Part shown: piece after piece, positions 26,787 to 36,303 of the stretch | Numbering within the stretch: position 1 is the first letter of the stretch | Layout: every line of letters starts with the position of its first letter | Assembly (NCBI GenBank): GCA_002298545.1 | Contig: DBKQ01000028.1 | Coordinates: forward strand, 22,137 to 86,136 | DNA length: 64,000 bases | DNA from: Prevotella sp. UBA746 | GTDB lineage: Bacteria > Bacteroidota > Bacteroidia > Bacteroidales > Bacteroidaceae | Reading direction: 5' to 3' | Notes under the pieces: generated by a model | Told to the model about the DNA's origin: nothing | Databases searched by the model: none | What the model saw: only the letters and a program-made list of their open reading frames with translations | Position numbers and translations under genes: made by a program

Positions 26787-28349
26787 TTATTTACAGATTT
26801 TCCAGTCTGAAATAGTTCTGGTCTTGCTGTCAAAACTGATACCTATCTTCACGAGATTTTTGCCAGATGCTTCATATGGTATCATATACCTCCGCTCATC
26901 AATCTGTCGCAAAGCCTCGTCGGCACTCTTGTCAACTTTAAGTTCGAAGACATATACCGTATTAGGCATATACATCACGGCATCAGCCCTGCCAATGGCA
27001 CTCTTTACCTCTGTCTTTATATAAATGTTCAGGAAACTGAACATGAGATAGAAGATAGTTTGAAAATGCTTCTCCGTATGGTTCTCAAGGTCGTATGGTA
27101 TAGTAGCCATATAGGTGCGCATACATTCAAGTGCCGTCTCTATATCGTTGCGGTATACAGCCTTACAGAAACCAAGAAGGAAAGCATCATTGTCTGAACG
27201 CCGTGGGTTTAGATAATGAGGAATCATGGAGAACAGCAATCCGTCGCGTACCTCCTTGTTAGGAATGCCAAGGGTGTATTCCTTGAATATAGGGTCGAAT
27301 TTCTTTATGGTGAGATAACCGCTTTGGTAGAGCAGAGGCAGGGCATCTGTCATTTCTTCCGGGGAACGGTCGAAAGACTCGAGTGTAACATCCTGTCCCT
27401 CAAGCGACGATAGGTTGACATTAAACTTGTCGAGTTGTTTGAGCAGAAATGTCGGTGTGCCGGAGCCGAACCAATAAGAGTCGATTTTTTGTCCGTTTAA
27501 GGATTTTACCAAACTAAAAGGATTAAAAATATCTTCGGAGTTTTCACTGAAATGATATCCGTCATAATATTTGCGCAATTGTTCCAACGTTTCTTCATAC
27601 GTAAGATTCAATGCCCTGGCAAGTCCTTCTACATCCGGTTTCATAACGGTTGTCAGTTCCGTAAGACTTATTCCGCAAATGGCAGAATACTGGTCGAGCA
27701 TACTGATGTTGTCGAGATTGTTCAGTTCGCTGAAGATGCTGATTTGGGAGAATTTCGTTATTCCTGTGATGAATACGAATTCAAGGTATGGGTCAAGCAT
27801 CTTGAGAGGACTGTAGAAATTCTGCATTATCTTGCGCAAGGTGCCAAGATTTTCCTTTTCGTGGACAACGTCAAGCAAAGGCGCATCATACTCGTCGATG
27901 ATGACTACGGCTTTCTGTCCGGTCTGTACTGATGCCTTCTTTACCAAGTCTGCCATTCTCGTGTTCGGCTCTCCACCGTCGGCAGTCAGTCCGTATTCCT
28001 GTTCGTAAGGTTTCAGAATCCAATCGAGATACTTCACCAGCGACTCTGCATCAAAATGCTTCGCACCACTCATGTCGAAATGAAAAACAGGATGACATAT
28101 CCACTTCTTCTCGTATTCTGCAATGGCAAGTCCCTTGAAAAGTTCCTTTTCTCCGGCGAAATAAGAGTGAAGCGTGGAGGCAAAGAGAGATTTGCCGAAC
28201 CGTCTCGGACGGCTCAGAAAGACGTATTTCATTTTCTTCCTCCTAAAATCGGCAATGTAGCCTGTTTTGTCTACATACATGTATTCGCCTTCGCGGATAT
28301 TTCTGAAAGTCTGTATGCCTACTGGATAACAATTCACCATTTCACTCAT
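26787..28349 (-). CDS. AAA-ATPase-like protein with PD-(D/E)XK nuclease-type C-terminus
   Basis: This 520-residue cytoplasmic protein combines an AAA-ATPase-like domain (PF09820 type) with a C-terminal PDDEXK_9-type domain. The Walker A region is [14 protein letters not shown] at about 44-57, and the Walker B-like block is [13 protein letters not shown] near 150. The C-terminal nuclease-fold block is [15 protein letters not shown] near 470. The family is multicopy in Prevotella and Bacteroides and is sometimes suspected of mobile or defence roles; no function is established. The start codon follows AGGAGAATT, an unusually good Shine-Dalgarno for this phylum. Confidence 0.85.
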   Translation of the reverse strand: MSEMVNCYPVGIQTFRNIREGEYMYVDKTGYIADFRRKKMKYVFLSRPRRFGKSLFASTLHSYFAGEKELFKGLAIAEYEKKWICHPVFHFDMSGAKHFDAESLVKYLDWILKPYEQEYGLTADGGEPNTRMADLVKKASVQTGQKAVVIIDEYDAPLLDVVHEKENLGTLRKIMQNFYSPLKMLDPYLEFVFITGITKFSQISIFSELNNLDNISMLDQYSAICGISLTELTTVMKPDVEGLARALNLTYEETLEQLRKYYDGYHFSENSEDIFNPFSLVKSLNGQKIDSYWFGSGTPTFLLKQLDKFNVNLSSLEGQDVTLESFDRSPEEMTDALPLLYQSGYLTIKKFDPIFKEYTLGIPNKEVRDGLLFSMIPHYLNPRRSDNDAFLLGFCKAVYRNDIETALECMRTYMATIPYDLENHTEKHFQTIFYLMFSFLNIYIKTEVKSAIGRADAVMYMPNTVYVFELKVDKSADEALRQIDERRYMIPYEASGKNLVKIGISFDSKTRTISDWKICK

Positions 28350-28518
28350 AATTCTCCTGTTTTTTTATTTCCGCCGCTAAGTTACAAAAAAAATCTGCAA
28401 TACAAAAAATATACTGGTTTATAAACGAACATTCTATATCTCTATACCCGGCAGTTGCCCTTGCTGCAATATCTACAATCTTGCTACAGGCATGGTGGCT
28501 GACTGCTCAGAAAGTGGA

Positions 28519-28670
28519 GACTATGATACTTTTATAATATTTATGATACTTTTAATGATACTTTCTGTAAAACAAACAGAAAAGTATCATTCGCCATATC
28601 TTGTTGGTAATCATCATCTTAGAGTCTGTTTTCTATCGGTTAATGATACTTTGATACTTTTCTGCTGAGA
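28519..28670. repeat. cluster of ATGATACTTTT repeats with one inverted copy
   Basis: Direct copies of TGATACTTT lie near 28526, 28549, 28561, 28643 and 28652. An inverted copy near 28580-28590 pairs with the third: AATGATACTTTCTGT and ACAGAAAAGTATCATT form a 15-bp stem with one bulge. This lies in a 490-base gene-free gap; the rest of the gap shows nothing else. Confidence 0.65.
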
Positions 28671-28802
28671 AAACTTTTTCATGCGGGACAGGAGACGTTA
28701 CGTCATCCTACAGAATCATACAGGAGATAGGCTAAATCAGTAAAAGCAGGGGGAAAGGAGAAAACTTTTAAATTTTATATTTGCAGTTAATCAATAAATT
28801 TC

Positions 28803-28810
28803 TAATTTTG
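28803..28810 (+). promoter_or_regulatory. -7 promoter box of the glycosyltransferase pair
   Basis: TAATTTTG lies 28 bases before the ATG. A second box, TATATTTG at 28776-28783, may be an alternative. Confidence 0.55.
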
Positions 28811-28838
28811 CAGATATAAAAAGAAAAGGACAATAATC

Positions 28839-30113
28839 ATGAGAGTGCTGATTGTAAACACAAGCGAAAATACAGGTGGGGCGGCGGTTGCAGCCAACAG
28901 ACTGAAGGAGGCGCTTAACAATAACGGGATAAAGGCAAAAATGCTCGTAAGAGACAAGATGACCGACGATATCACCGTGGCTGAGATGCCGAAGACATGG
29001 CGACAGGAATGGAACTTCCTGTGGGAACGTTTCGTTATTTATTGCCGACTGCATTTCAAACGCGACAACCTCTTCCAGATAGACATCGCGAATGCCGGCA
29101 CCGATATCACTAAGACCCGTGAGTTCCGCGAGGCAGACGTTATACATCTGAGCTGGATAAACCAGGGCATGCTCTCGATAAAGAACATACACAAGATTCT
29201 CGACAGTCATAAACCCGTGGTGTGGACGATGCACGACCTATGGCCAGCATCCTCCATATGCCACTATGCCAGGAAATGTCACGGCTTCGAACGCCAGTGC
29301 GGCAACTGTCCGCTGCTACCGGGCGGAGGCTCAAAGAATGACCTCTCGGCAAAGGTGTGGCGCAAGAAAAAGTCAATCCTCGACCGCCACAGTATCCTCT
29401 TCGTGGCTTGCAGCAAATGGCTCGCCGGAAAGGCGATGAAGAGCGGACTGCTTGCCGGACAGAAGGTGCTCGACATTCCGAACCCTATAGATACCCGCAT
29501 GTTCTGTCCAAGAAACCGGGAGGAAGCACGCCTGCAGGCAGTTCTGCCAGCCGACAAACGACTGATTCTCTTCGTATCGCAGCGAGTAACCGACAAGCGC
29601 AAGGGCATGGCATATTTCATTGCTGCCATGAACAAGATGGTAGAGGAACACCCGGAACTGAAAGAGAATACGGGAGTGGCAATACTCGGCGGACAGGCTG
29701 AGGAGATAGAAGGGAAACTGCCGTTGCCTACATATCCCTTAGGGTATGTAAACGACGAGAAGATAATTGTCAGCATATACAACTCTGCAGATATCTTCGT
29801 ATTGCCTTCGCTTGAAGACAATCTGCCGAACACCATAATGGAGGCAATGGCATGCGGAGTGCCGTGTGTAGGGTTCAACACCGGCGGCATTCCGGAGATG
29901 ATCGACCATCAGCGCAACGGATATGTGGCGGAGTATAAAAGTTCCGACGATTTGGCACGCGGCATGTACTGGACTCTCTTCGAGGCAGACCGCCAGTCGC
30001 TCTCCGAAGAGGCTGTGAAGAAGGTAAGCACATGCTATTCTCAACATTCCGTGGCAATGAGATATATTGAGGCTTATAATCAGGCAATGGCTTTAAAACG
30101 ATACAAGTTATGA
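28839..30113 (+). CDS. glycosyltransferase family 4
   Basis: This 424-residue GT-B fold enzyme transfers a sugar from a nucleotide-sugar donor to a polysaccharide or lipid acceptor. The N-terminal half begins with the Rossmann strand MRVLIVNTSENTGGAAVAA and contains VVWTMHDLWPASSICHYA with a cysteine cluster (CHGFERQCGNCP), as in WcaC-like enzymes. The donor-binding block is FVLPSLEDNLPNTIMEAMAC, followed by GVPCVGFNTGGIPEMI. Its last codons overlap the next gene by four bases. The product is probably an exopolysaccharide, but no other polysaccharide genes flank the pair. Confidence 0.88.
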   Translation: MRVLIVNTSENTGGAAVAANRLKEALNNNGIKAKMLVRDKMTDDITVAEMPKTWRQEWNFLWERFVIYCRLHFKRDNLFQIDIANAGTDITKTREFREADVIHLSWINQGMLSIKNIHKILDSHKPVVWTMHDLWPASSICHYARKCHGFERQCGNCPLLPGGGSKNDLSAKVWRKKKSILDRHSILFVACSKWLAGKAMKSGLLAGQKVLDIPNPIDTRMFCPRNREEARLQAVLPADKRLILFVSQRVTDKRKGMAYFIAAMNKMVEEHPELKENTGVAILGGQAEEIEGKLPLPTYPLGYVNDEKIIVSIYNSADIFVLPSLEDNLPNTIMEAMACGVPCVGFNTGGIPEMIDHQRNGYVAEYKSSDDLARGMYWTLFEADRQSLSEEAVKKVSTCYSQHSVAMRYIEAYNQAMALKRYKL

Positions 30114-30913
30114 TAAAGATTACTCTTATTACGGTGACTTACAATGCCCAGGAGGTCTTGCAGCCGACGCTCGACAGCGTCTTCCGCCAGACCTACCCGG
30201 CTATTGAACATATTATTATCGACGGCGTGTCGACTGACAAGACGGCTGCCATGGCGAAGGATTATATGGAGCGCTCTATGGCTTCCGACTGCGGACATGA
30301 GGTTAGGCTCCTCGTTGAGGCCGACAATGGTATATACGATGCCATGAACAAGGGATTGCGACTTGCCACCGGCGATTATGTATGCTTCCTGAATGCCGGC
30401 GATGCATTGCACTCTGCCGATACGATAGCGGAGCTGGTACACAACACTTGTGTTGACAGTTATATTACCGAGGATGACGGCAAGACACGCCTGCCGGCAG
30501 TGCTGTATGGCGAAACGGATATTGTGGATGCCGACCGCCATTTCCTTTACCATCGTCGCTTGTCAACACCGGAGACGCTTACGTGGCGGTCATTTAAAAA
30601 CGGAATGCTCGTGTGTCATCAGGCATTCTATGCCCGTACGGATATTGCCAAGCGCATGCCGTTTAATTTAGAATATCGCTTTTCGGCAGATTTCGACTGG
30701 TGTATTCGCATTATGAAATGTGCCGAGGAGATGCGCCTGCCGCTTGTCGACAGTCATATCGTCGTTGCCGATTATCTTAAAGAAGGAACGACGACACGTA
30801 ATCACCGGGCATCGCTGAAGGAGCGTTTCCGTATCATGGCAGCGTATTACGGATTTGTCTCCACAAGTATGCGCCATTTATGGTTTCTGGCAAGAACAGT
30901 GTTGAAAAGATAA
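30110..30913 (+). CDS. glycosyltransferase family 2
   Basis: This 267-residue GT-A fold enzyme has the nucleotide-sugar site ITVTYNAQEVLQPTLDSV at the N-terminus. The family block EADNGIYDAMNKGLRLATG follows near 68, then CFLNAGDALH (metal-binding DxD-like region). The acceptor half ends without membrane helices. It overlaps the upstream GT4 gene by four bases (ATGA), so the two are translationally coupled and probably act in sequence on the same glycan. The specific sugars cannot be predicted. Confidence 0.88.
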   Translation: MIKITLITVTYNAQEVLQPTLDSVFRQTYPAIEHIIIDGVSTDKTAAMAKDYMERSMASDCGHEVRLLVEADNGIYDAMNKGLRLATGDYVCFLNAGDALHSADTIAELVHNTCVDSYITEDDGKTRLPAVLYGETDIVDADRHFLYHRRLSTPETLTWRSFKNGMLVCHQAFYARTDIAKRMPFNLEYRFSADFDWCIRIMKCAEEMRLPLVDSHIVVADYLKEGTTTRNHRASLKERFRIMAAYYGFVSTSMRHLWFLARTVLKR

Positions 30914-30998
30914 TTGCTGCCGTACTTATAAATAGGTATTTTATTGTGTATTATAGTTAAATAAGGTAATATTATTACTGCTTTATTTATAAAAACAA

Positions 30999-31006
30999 TA
31001 TCTTTG
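30999..31006 (+). promoter_or_regulatory. -7 promoter box of the Lys/Cys-rich protein gene
   Basis: TATCTTTG gives a leader of about 90 bases that contains a possible nested hairpin, GGGAAGAGCCTGTGTAGG and TTGTCCC. Confidence 0.55.
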
Positions 31007-31103
31007 CAGCGGGTTGTATGGGGAAGAGCCTGTGTAGGTTGTCCCTATATGTCGGCCACTGATATAGAAAACAATAAAAGATAATAAAGAAAGGAAACGA
31101 AAA

Positions 31104-31454
31104 ATGAAAAAGTCAATTATGATGGCAGTTGTTATGGCTGCTCTTTGTGTTTCAACAAACGTAAATGCACAGGCTGTTCAGAAGGTTTGCGAGAAGACTC
31201 AGAAAGCTTGTACTAAGGCTTGCGACAAGGCAGACAAGGCTTGCAAGAAGGCAGACAAGGCTTGCAAGAAGGCAGACAAATGCTGCAAGGCTAAGGTGAA
31301 TGCCGCTACTGCCGCTACTGCTCAGGCTGGCAAGGCTGTAAAGGCTAAGGCTGAGTGCTGCAAGAAGGACGCCAAGGCTGTAAAGGCTACTGCCGACTGC
31401 TGCAAGAAAGAGGCTAAGGCCGTTAAGGCTGCTTGCAAGAACTGCAAGAAGTAG
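31104..31454 (+). CDS. secreted Lys/Cys-rich repeat protein, function unknown
   Basis: This 116-residue protein has a clear signal peptide (1-22, ending NVNA). The mature part is built almost wholly of Lys, Ala, Cys and Asp. It shows repeats such as KADKACKKADKACKK in the first half and CCKK-AKAVKA units in the second. About thirteen cysteines remain after cleavage, four of them as Cys-Cys pairs. The pattern suggests metal binding or strong positive charge on an extended helix, but no family is recognised. It is monocistronic with its own promoter and a leader of about 90 bases. Low complexity warns against relying on weak matches. Confidence 0.7.
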   Translation: MKKSIMMAVVMAALCVSTNVNAQAVQKVCEKTQKACTKACDKADKACKKADKACKKADKCCKAKVNAATAATAQAGKAVKAKAECCKKDAKAVKATADCCKKEAKAVKAACKNCKK

Positions 31455-31483
31455 TAATAAACTGAAACCCGCCCTAAAACCCA

Positions 31484-31559
31484 CCCTGGCCCTCCCGAAG
31501 GGAGGGAATGGGGATTACCTACCAATCTTGGCTCTATCGAAGGGAGAAAATGGGGATTA
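31484..31559. repeat. two tandem copies of a GC-rich intergenic repeat
   Basis: The unit CNTGGCYCTMYCGAAGGGAG followed by AATGGGGATTA occurs at 31484-31517 and 31527-31559. It lies between the Lys/Cys-rich gene and the convergent M23 peptidase gene. Confidence 0.65.
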
Positions 31560-31586
31560 TCCATATGGGGATGGAAAAACAACGAA

Positions 31587-31620
31587 AAAAGGCTGCATGG
31601 CATAAGTCATGCAGCCTTTG
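31587..31620. terminator. bidirectional terminator
   Basis: AAAGGCTGCATG and CATGCAGCCTTT form a perfect 12-bp stem, with A/T runs on both sides, between convergent genes. Confidence 0.8.
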
Positions 31621-31656
31621 TTTTGCCTCCCGATATCGGGAGACTATAGCTATTGC

Positions 31657-32586
31657 TTAAGAGTATCTTAGGATTTGTCCTGGCTTTACGCGCTGGTTCT
31701 TGCTCAAGTGGTTAAGCTTGCAGATTTGCTCTACAGTAGTGCCGCGTTTGCGTGCTATGCTGAATAGAGTCTCGCCCTTTGCCACTTTGTGGTAGCGCAC
31801 GTCGCCACCTTCGATATTGTTTCCAACCTTCGTGTCGTTGTCGTTGCCCATAGCAAGGTCGTCGTTCTTTCCGCGGTTACGGGTGGCAGCGAGCGACTCG
31901 CGGTCGTATGTGCTGCGGCGGAAGAGATAGTTGTCGCCGGTAACATCCTGGTTCTTGAAGTCGAACATCAGTGCCGGGTTCAGTGCTACTCCGCAGAGGC
32001 GGGTTTCGAAATGGAGGTGAGAACCGGTGCTTCGTCCGGTGTTGCCGCCAAGTCCGATAGGGTCTCCGGCATGTACGGTCTGGTCTTCGTCGACAAGTTG
32101 TTTCGACATGTGTCCGTAGATAGTCTCCAGTCCGTTGTGGTGGCGTATAACGACGTAGTTGCCGTATCCACCCGATTCATATCTTACGATTCTTACTTTT
32201 CCGTCGAAAGCGGCGCGGATAGTGTCGCCGATATAAACCTTTATGTCAAGTCCTTTGTGCATTCTTCCCCAGCGGCTGCCGAAGTTGGAAGTGATGATGC
32301 GACTTGTCGTAGGCATGCAGAAGTGTCTTAGATTGATGTTGAAAGAGTCTGGCAATTCTGTAGCGCGGTGAGCATAGCGGTTGTTCCATTCCTTGTATAG
32401 TTGTGCCGATGGAGCTTCGTTCTGTTCTCTTTGTACGATATTTCTCAGTGCCAGGGTGTCTACTGCCTTGAGCTTCTTGTCTACCGGTGCCTGTCTTGCC
32501 AACAGGTCTTGTGCTGTAGCAGGAATCGTGGCAAGCGCCATGACAGCAGTTATTGCTAATGTTTTAATTGTCTTTCTTAATTGCAT
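31657..32586 (-). CDS. M23-family metallopeptidase with LysM domain
   Basis: This 309-residue secreted protein probably cleaves peptidoglycan peptides. A signal peptide (1-25, ending PATAQ) leads to a lysostaphin-type domain at about 95-205. Zinc ligands lie in MHKGLDIKV (HxxxD) and SHLHFETRL (HxH). A C-terminal LysM cell-wall-binding domain follows at about 262-309 (KVAKGETLFSIARKRGTTVE). All catalytic residues appear present. The gene is monocistronic with its own promoter about 125 bases upstream. Confidence 0.9.
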   Translation of the reverse strand: MQLRKTIKTLAITAVMALATIPATAQDLLARQAPVDKKLKAVDTLALRNIVQREQNEAPSAQLYKEWNNRYAHRATELPDSFNINLRHFCMPTTSRIITSNFGSRWGRMHKGLDIKVYIGDTIRAAFDGKVRIVRYESGGYGNYVVIRHHNGLETIYGHMSKQLVDEDQTVHAGDPIGLGGNTGRSTGSHLHFETRLCGVALNPALMFDFKNQDVTGDNYLFRRSTYDRESLAATRNRGKNDDLAMGNDNDTKVGNNIEGGDVRYHKVAKGETLFSIARKRGTTVEQICKLNHLSKNQRVKPGQILRYS

Positions 32587-32709
32587 AATTAATTTTTAAG
32601 TTTAATGCCTCGCAAATAGGTGTTGCAAGTGCATTATGTGTGATTAAGGTTAATCATTATGATGGATATTAAGAAACCAATATTCGTCATGATGATTACA
32701 AATACGCTG

Positions 32710-32717
32710 CAAAGATA
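32710..32717 (-). promoter_or_regulatory. -7 promoter box of the M23 peptidase gene
   Basis: The minus strand reads TATCTTTG. Between it and the recG stop lies a perfect 15-base palindrome, TGCTAATTATTAGCA, at 32793-32807. Confidence 0.5.
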
Positions 32718-32844
32718 GTAAAAATATTTTAATGTTGTATGTCACTTAACAGTTTTTAGTGTGCCTTTAACATATTGGCTTGCGTCGTAATGTGCTAATT
32801 ATTAGCATAATCCGATATGCTTAGAGTTGCTGTATGGTGTGTTT

Positions 32845-34941
32845 TTATGATATTGCCGCCCAGTTGATGTTAGTCTTTCGCAGGGCTGCGAGACGTTGCC
32901 AAAGCAGACTGTTTTCTGCCTTGTCGCAATTCGGGTCGTTGTCGATAATGTGTTGTGCTTCGTCGCGTGCCATTTGCACTATTTGTCCGTCGCGAGCGAT
33001 ATCTGCTATCTTCAGGTCGAAAGCCATTCCGCTCTGCTGTGTACCCTCTAAATCGCCCGGTCCACGCAGTTTTAGGTCTGCCTCGGCGATAAGGAAGCCG
33101 TCGTTCGTGTCGCACATTATATCGATGCGGCGCTTTGTTTCCTTTGTCAATTGTGGCTTCGTTACGAGGATGCAGTACGACTGGCTCGCTCCTCGTCCCA
33201 CGCGTCCTCTGAGCTGGTGTAGCTGAGAGAGTCCGAAGCGTTCTGCATTGAGTATTACCATAACCGAGGCGTTCGGTACGTTTACTCCAACCTCGATGAC
33301 AGTAGTTGCGACGAGAATCTGGGTTTCTCCGTTAACAAACTTTTGCATCTCTTCCTCTTTCTCGGCAGATTTCATCTTGCCGTGAACTTTGCTGAGTCTG
33401 AATTCCGGGAAGATTTCTTTCAGACTTTCGAATCCCTCTTCAAGATTCTGCAAGTCGAGCTTTTCGCTTTCCTTTATAAGTGGGAAAACGATATAAACCT
33501 GTCTGCCCTCGCGAATCTGCTGTCGGATGCCGTTATACAGGCTTGTTGTCTGGTTATTGTATTTGTGGAGTGTCACCACGGGTTTCCTGCCCGGCGGCAG
33601 TTGGTCGATAATACTGACGTCGAGGTCGCCGTAGATTGTCATGGCAAGTGTTCGCGGTATCGGAGTGGCAGTCATTACAAGCACGTGAGGCGGGTTCTTG
33701 CTCTTGCTCCACAGCTTTGCACGTTGTGCTACGCCGAACCGGTGTTGTTCGTCGACGACGACGAGACCGAGCCGGCAGAACTGTACCGTATCCTCTATTA
33801 CGGCATGTGTGCCGACAAGGATATTAATACTTCCGTCGATAAGTCCGGCAAGCACTTCCTTGCGCTTTTTCCCTTTCACGATACCCGTCAGCATCTCCAC
33901 CCGAACATCCATATCTCCGAGAAACTCCCTTATCGTGGCAAGGTGTTGTTCGGCAAGAATTTCAGTAGGAGCCATGATGCAAGCCTGGTAGTTGTTGTCG
34001 AGAGCGATGAGCATAGTCATAAGAGCCACGAGGGTCTTTCCGCTACCCACGTCGCCTTGCAGCAGTCTGTTCATCTGTTTGCCGCTGCCCAAGTCGCGGC
34101 GTATCTCCCTCATCACCCTTTTCTGAGCTTCGGTCAGAGGGAAGGGCAGATGGTTAGAGTAGAAATCGTTGAATATCTTGCCTATGTGCTGAAATACGTA
34201 TCCGCGGTATTTCCGTTTCTGGTCGGAGGCATATCTGAGAATATTCAGCTGCACGTAGAAGAGTTCCTCGAACTTGAGTCTCATTTGGGCATTGGCAAGG
34301 TCGGCACTGTTTTTCGGGTAATGGATATTTCTCATTGCCGTGTCTCTCGAAACCAGTCTTAGTCGCTTTGCGATAAACGGCGGCAAGGTTTCAGCCAAGG
34401 GCTGATCCATCCGTTCCAATATGTTTTTTGTGATTTTTTCTATTGAGCGAGAGGTCAGTCCGACTTTCTTCATCTTTTCCGTTGTGGAGTAGTAGGGTTG
34501 CATGCCCATCTGCGACAGTTGCAGGTCGTCGGCTTTATCGATGTCGGGATGGGCGAACTGGTATCTGCCGTTGAAAACAGAAGGTTTGCCGAAAACGATA
34601 TATTCGATATTCTCCTTATATTGTTGGGTGGCATATTTAATGCCGGAGAACCATACGAGATCCACCACTCCCGTGCCGTCGGAGAAATGTGCCACGAGGC
34701 GTTTCTTGCGCCCGCCAGACAATTCCTCAAAGCTCAATATCCTTCCCTTAATCTGAATAAACGGCAGTTCGCCGCTCATGTCTACAATGCGGTATATATG
34801 AGTGCGGTCAACATATTTGTAGGGGTAATATTCCAGAAGGTCGGATATAGATTCTATACCCAACTCCTTCTGGAGTATTTCCTTTTTCTTCGGACCAACG
34901 CCCGGCATGTATTGAATGTCTTGGTTAAGAATATCGAGCAC
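32845..34941 (-). CDS. recG: ATP-dependent DNA helicase RecG
   Basis: This 698-residue branched-DNA translocase remodels stalled replication forks and Holliday junctions. The N-terminal wedge/OB domain spans about 60-160. The helicase core follows with Walker A GDVGSGKTLVAL, the DEQH box VVDEQHRFGV, motif III MTATPIPRTLAMT and motif VI QLRGRVGRG. The length and the N-terminal LNQDIQYMPGVGPKKKE are normal for the family. It lies 11 bases after ispD in an operon-like series with DJ-1 and pdxJ genes. Confidence 0.96.
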   Translation of the reverse strand: MLDILNQDIQYMPGVGPKKKEILQKELGIESISDLLEYYPYKYVDRTHIYRIVDMSGELPFIQIKGRILSFEELSGGRKKRLVAHFSDGTGVVDLVWFSGIKYATQQYKENIEYIVFGKPSVFNGRYQFAHPDIDKADDLQLSQMGMQPYYSTTEKMKKVGLTSRSIEKITKNILERMDQPLAETLPPFIAKRLRLVSRDTAMRNIHYPKNSADLANAQMRLKFEELFYVQLNILRYASDQKRKYRGYVFQHIGKIFNDFYSNHLPFPLTEAQKRVMREIRRDLGSGKQMNRLLQGDVGSGKTLVALMTMLIALDNNYQACIMAPTEILAEQHLATIREFLGDMDVRVEMLTGIVKGKKRKEVLAGLIDGSINILVGTHAVIEDTVQFCRLGLVVVDEQHRFGVAQRAKLWSKSKNPPHVLVMTATPIPRTLAMTIYGDLDVSIIDQLPPGRKPVVTLHKYNNQTTSLYNGIRQQIREGRQVYIVFPLIKESEKLDLQNLEEGFESLKEIFPEFRLSKVHGKMKSAEKEEEMQKFVNGETQILVATTVIEVGVNVPNASVMVILNAERFGLSQLHQLRGRVGRGASQSYCILVTKPQLTKETKRRIDIMCDTNDGFLIAEADLKLRGPGDLEGTQQSGMAFDLKIADIARDGQIVQMARDEAQHIIDNDPNCDKAENSLLWQRLAALRKTNINWAAIS

Positions 34942-34952
34942 TTGTCTGATTT

Positions 34953-35711
34953 TTATAAGTTATACGACGGGTCTTGTGAGATAATGGCTTCACCCACGGC
35001 AATGTCGAAGGGAGTAGTGATTTTTATGTTCTCTTCGTTGCCCTCAACGAGAGCCACGCTGTGTCCGTCGTGTTCCACTACAGAAGCATCGTCGGTAAAC
35101 TCCTTCATGTATTCCTGTCGGTAAGCCATTTTAAGCACATCGATGTTGAAAGTCTGTGGAGTCTGCACAATACGGTATTCGTCTCTTTGCACGGTCTCCG
35201 ACATCAGTTCGCCGCTGATCTTCAATGCCGTTATACTGTCGATGTCGTATAAAGACTTCGGGGCATCAACCTTGTATAAATGTCGTAGAGTCTCGACTAC
35301 CGGAATAACAGGAACGGCAGCACCGCTTTTCATTGCCTCCTTGCATGTGCGGTGGATAGTTCCTCCAGACACAAACGGTCTAACGCCATCGTGTACGCAA
35401 ATCGTTCCACAAGCATTGTCAGGAATACAGTCAAGTCCGTTCTTTACCGAGTGGAAACGTGTCTCTCCTCCGTTGGCAATCGTCAGCGGTTCATTGAAAG
35501 AATATTTCTCGCAAAGTTCCTTCCAGTATTCCTGTTGCTCTTTAGGCAATACGAGGATTATCTTCATCTTGTCGCTATAGCTTCTGAAACAGCGTATTGT
35601 GCGCATCAAGACAGGCATTCCACCGATGGGCAAGAATTGCTTGGGCACCTCAGTTCCCATTCGTGTTCCTTTCCCTCCGGCAACGATGATAACGTATTCG
35701 GTATACTCCAT
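34953..35711 (-). CDS. ispD: 2-C-methyl-D-erythritol 4-phosphate cytidylyltransferase (IspD)
   Basis: This 252-residue enzyme makes CDP-methylerythritol in the non-mevalonate isoprenoid pathway. The CTP-binding loop is [20 protein letters not shown] near the N-terminus. The block [10 protein letters not shown] is at about 108-117, and the C-terminal region includes [19 protein letters not shown] and [14 protein letters not shown]. It sits between the DJ-1-type gene (6 bases upstream) and recG (11 bases downstream), so all are probably co-transcribed. TarI-type enzymes are similar, but context and motifs favour IspD. Confidence 0.93.
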   Translation of the reverse strand: MEYTEYVIIVAGGKGTRMGTEVPKQFLPIGGMPVLMRTIRCFRSYSDKMKIILVLPKEQQEYWKELCEKYSFNEPLTIANGGETRFHSVKNGLDCIPDNACGTICVHDGVRPFVSGGTIHRTCKEAMKSGAAVPVIPVVETLRHLYKVDAPKSLYDIDSITALKISGELMSETVQRDEYRIVQTPQTFNIDVLKMAYRQEYMKEFTDDASVVEHDGHSVALVEGNEENIKITTPFDIAVGEAIISQDPSYNL

Positions 35712-35717
35712 AACTTC

Positions 35718-36284
35718 CTATTTTTTATCCATCAGATGGAGATACATCATTCCTTCAGCAACGTCGTGTGCTGTTTTCTCGTCGGTAAGCATAGCGAGCA
35801 GAGCGTATGCATAGGGCAGGGTAGCTGCCGGTCCCTCACCGGTAACGACATTTCCGTCAACGGTATACAGTTCGTGTGTATATTCCGCCCCTTCGAGGTA
35901 TTTCTCGAATCCCGGATAACAGGTGGCGCGTTTTCCCTTTACAATACCTAAAGAGCCGAAGACCAGCGGTGCGGCACAGATAGCTGCAACGAGCTTTCCA
36001 CTTTCAAACTGTTTCAGTATAGCCTTACGCACACCCTCGTGGTCGTTCAGGTTAGTTGCACCAGGCAGTCCGCCGGGCAGCATCAGCAAGTCGGCATCGC
36101 TGAAGTCGTTGCCTTCAAATTTCAGGTCAGCCTTGATTGTTACTCCATGAGCCATTTCTACGAATTCAGAATCGTTGATGCTCACGGTCTTTACCTCCAC
36201 TCCGCCGCGGCGGAAGATGTCAACGGGGATAAGAGATTCAATCTCCTCCGATCCGTTGGCGAGGAACATATAAACTTTTGCCAT
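35718..36284 (-). CDS. DJ-1/PfpI family protein
   Basis: This 188-residue cytoplasmic protein has the class I glutamine amidotransferase-like fold. The nucleophile-elbow cysteine is Cys103 in KLVAAICAAPLVFG. An acidic residue at the N-terminal GSEEIES block is expected to assist it. YajL/DJ-1 relatives act in oxidative-stress protection or as glyoxalase/deglycase; which applies here is unknown. It lies between pdxJ and ispD on the same strand. Confidence 0.88.
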   Translation of the reverse strand: MAKVYMFLANGSEEIESLIPVDIFRRGGVEVKTVSINDSEFVEMAHGVTIKADLKFEGNDFSDADLLMLPGGLPGATNLNDHEGVRKAILKQFESGKLVAAICAAPLVFGSLGIVKGKRATCYPGFEKYLEGAEYTHELYTVDGNVVTGEGPAATLPYAYALLAMLTDEKTAHDVAEGMMYLHLMDKK

Positions 36285-36303
36285 AATATTAAAGTTTTAA
36301 GGG

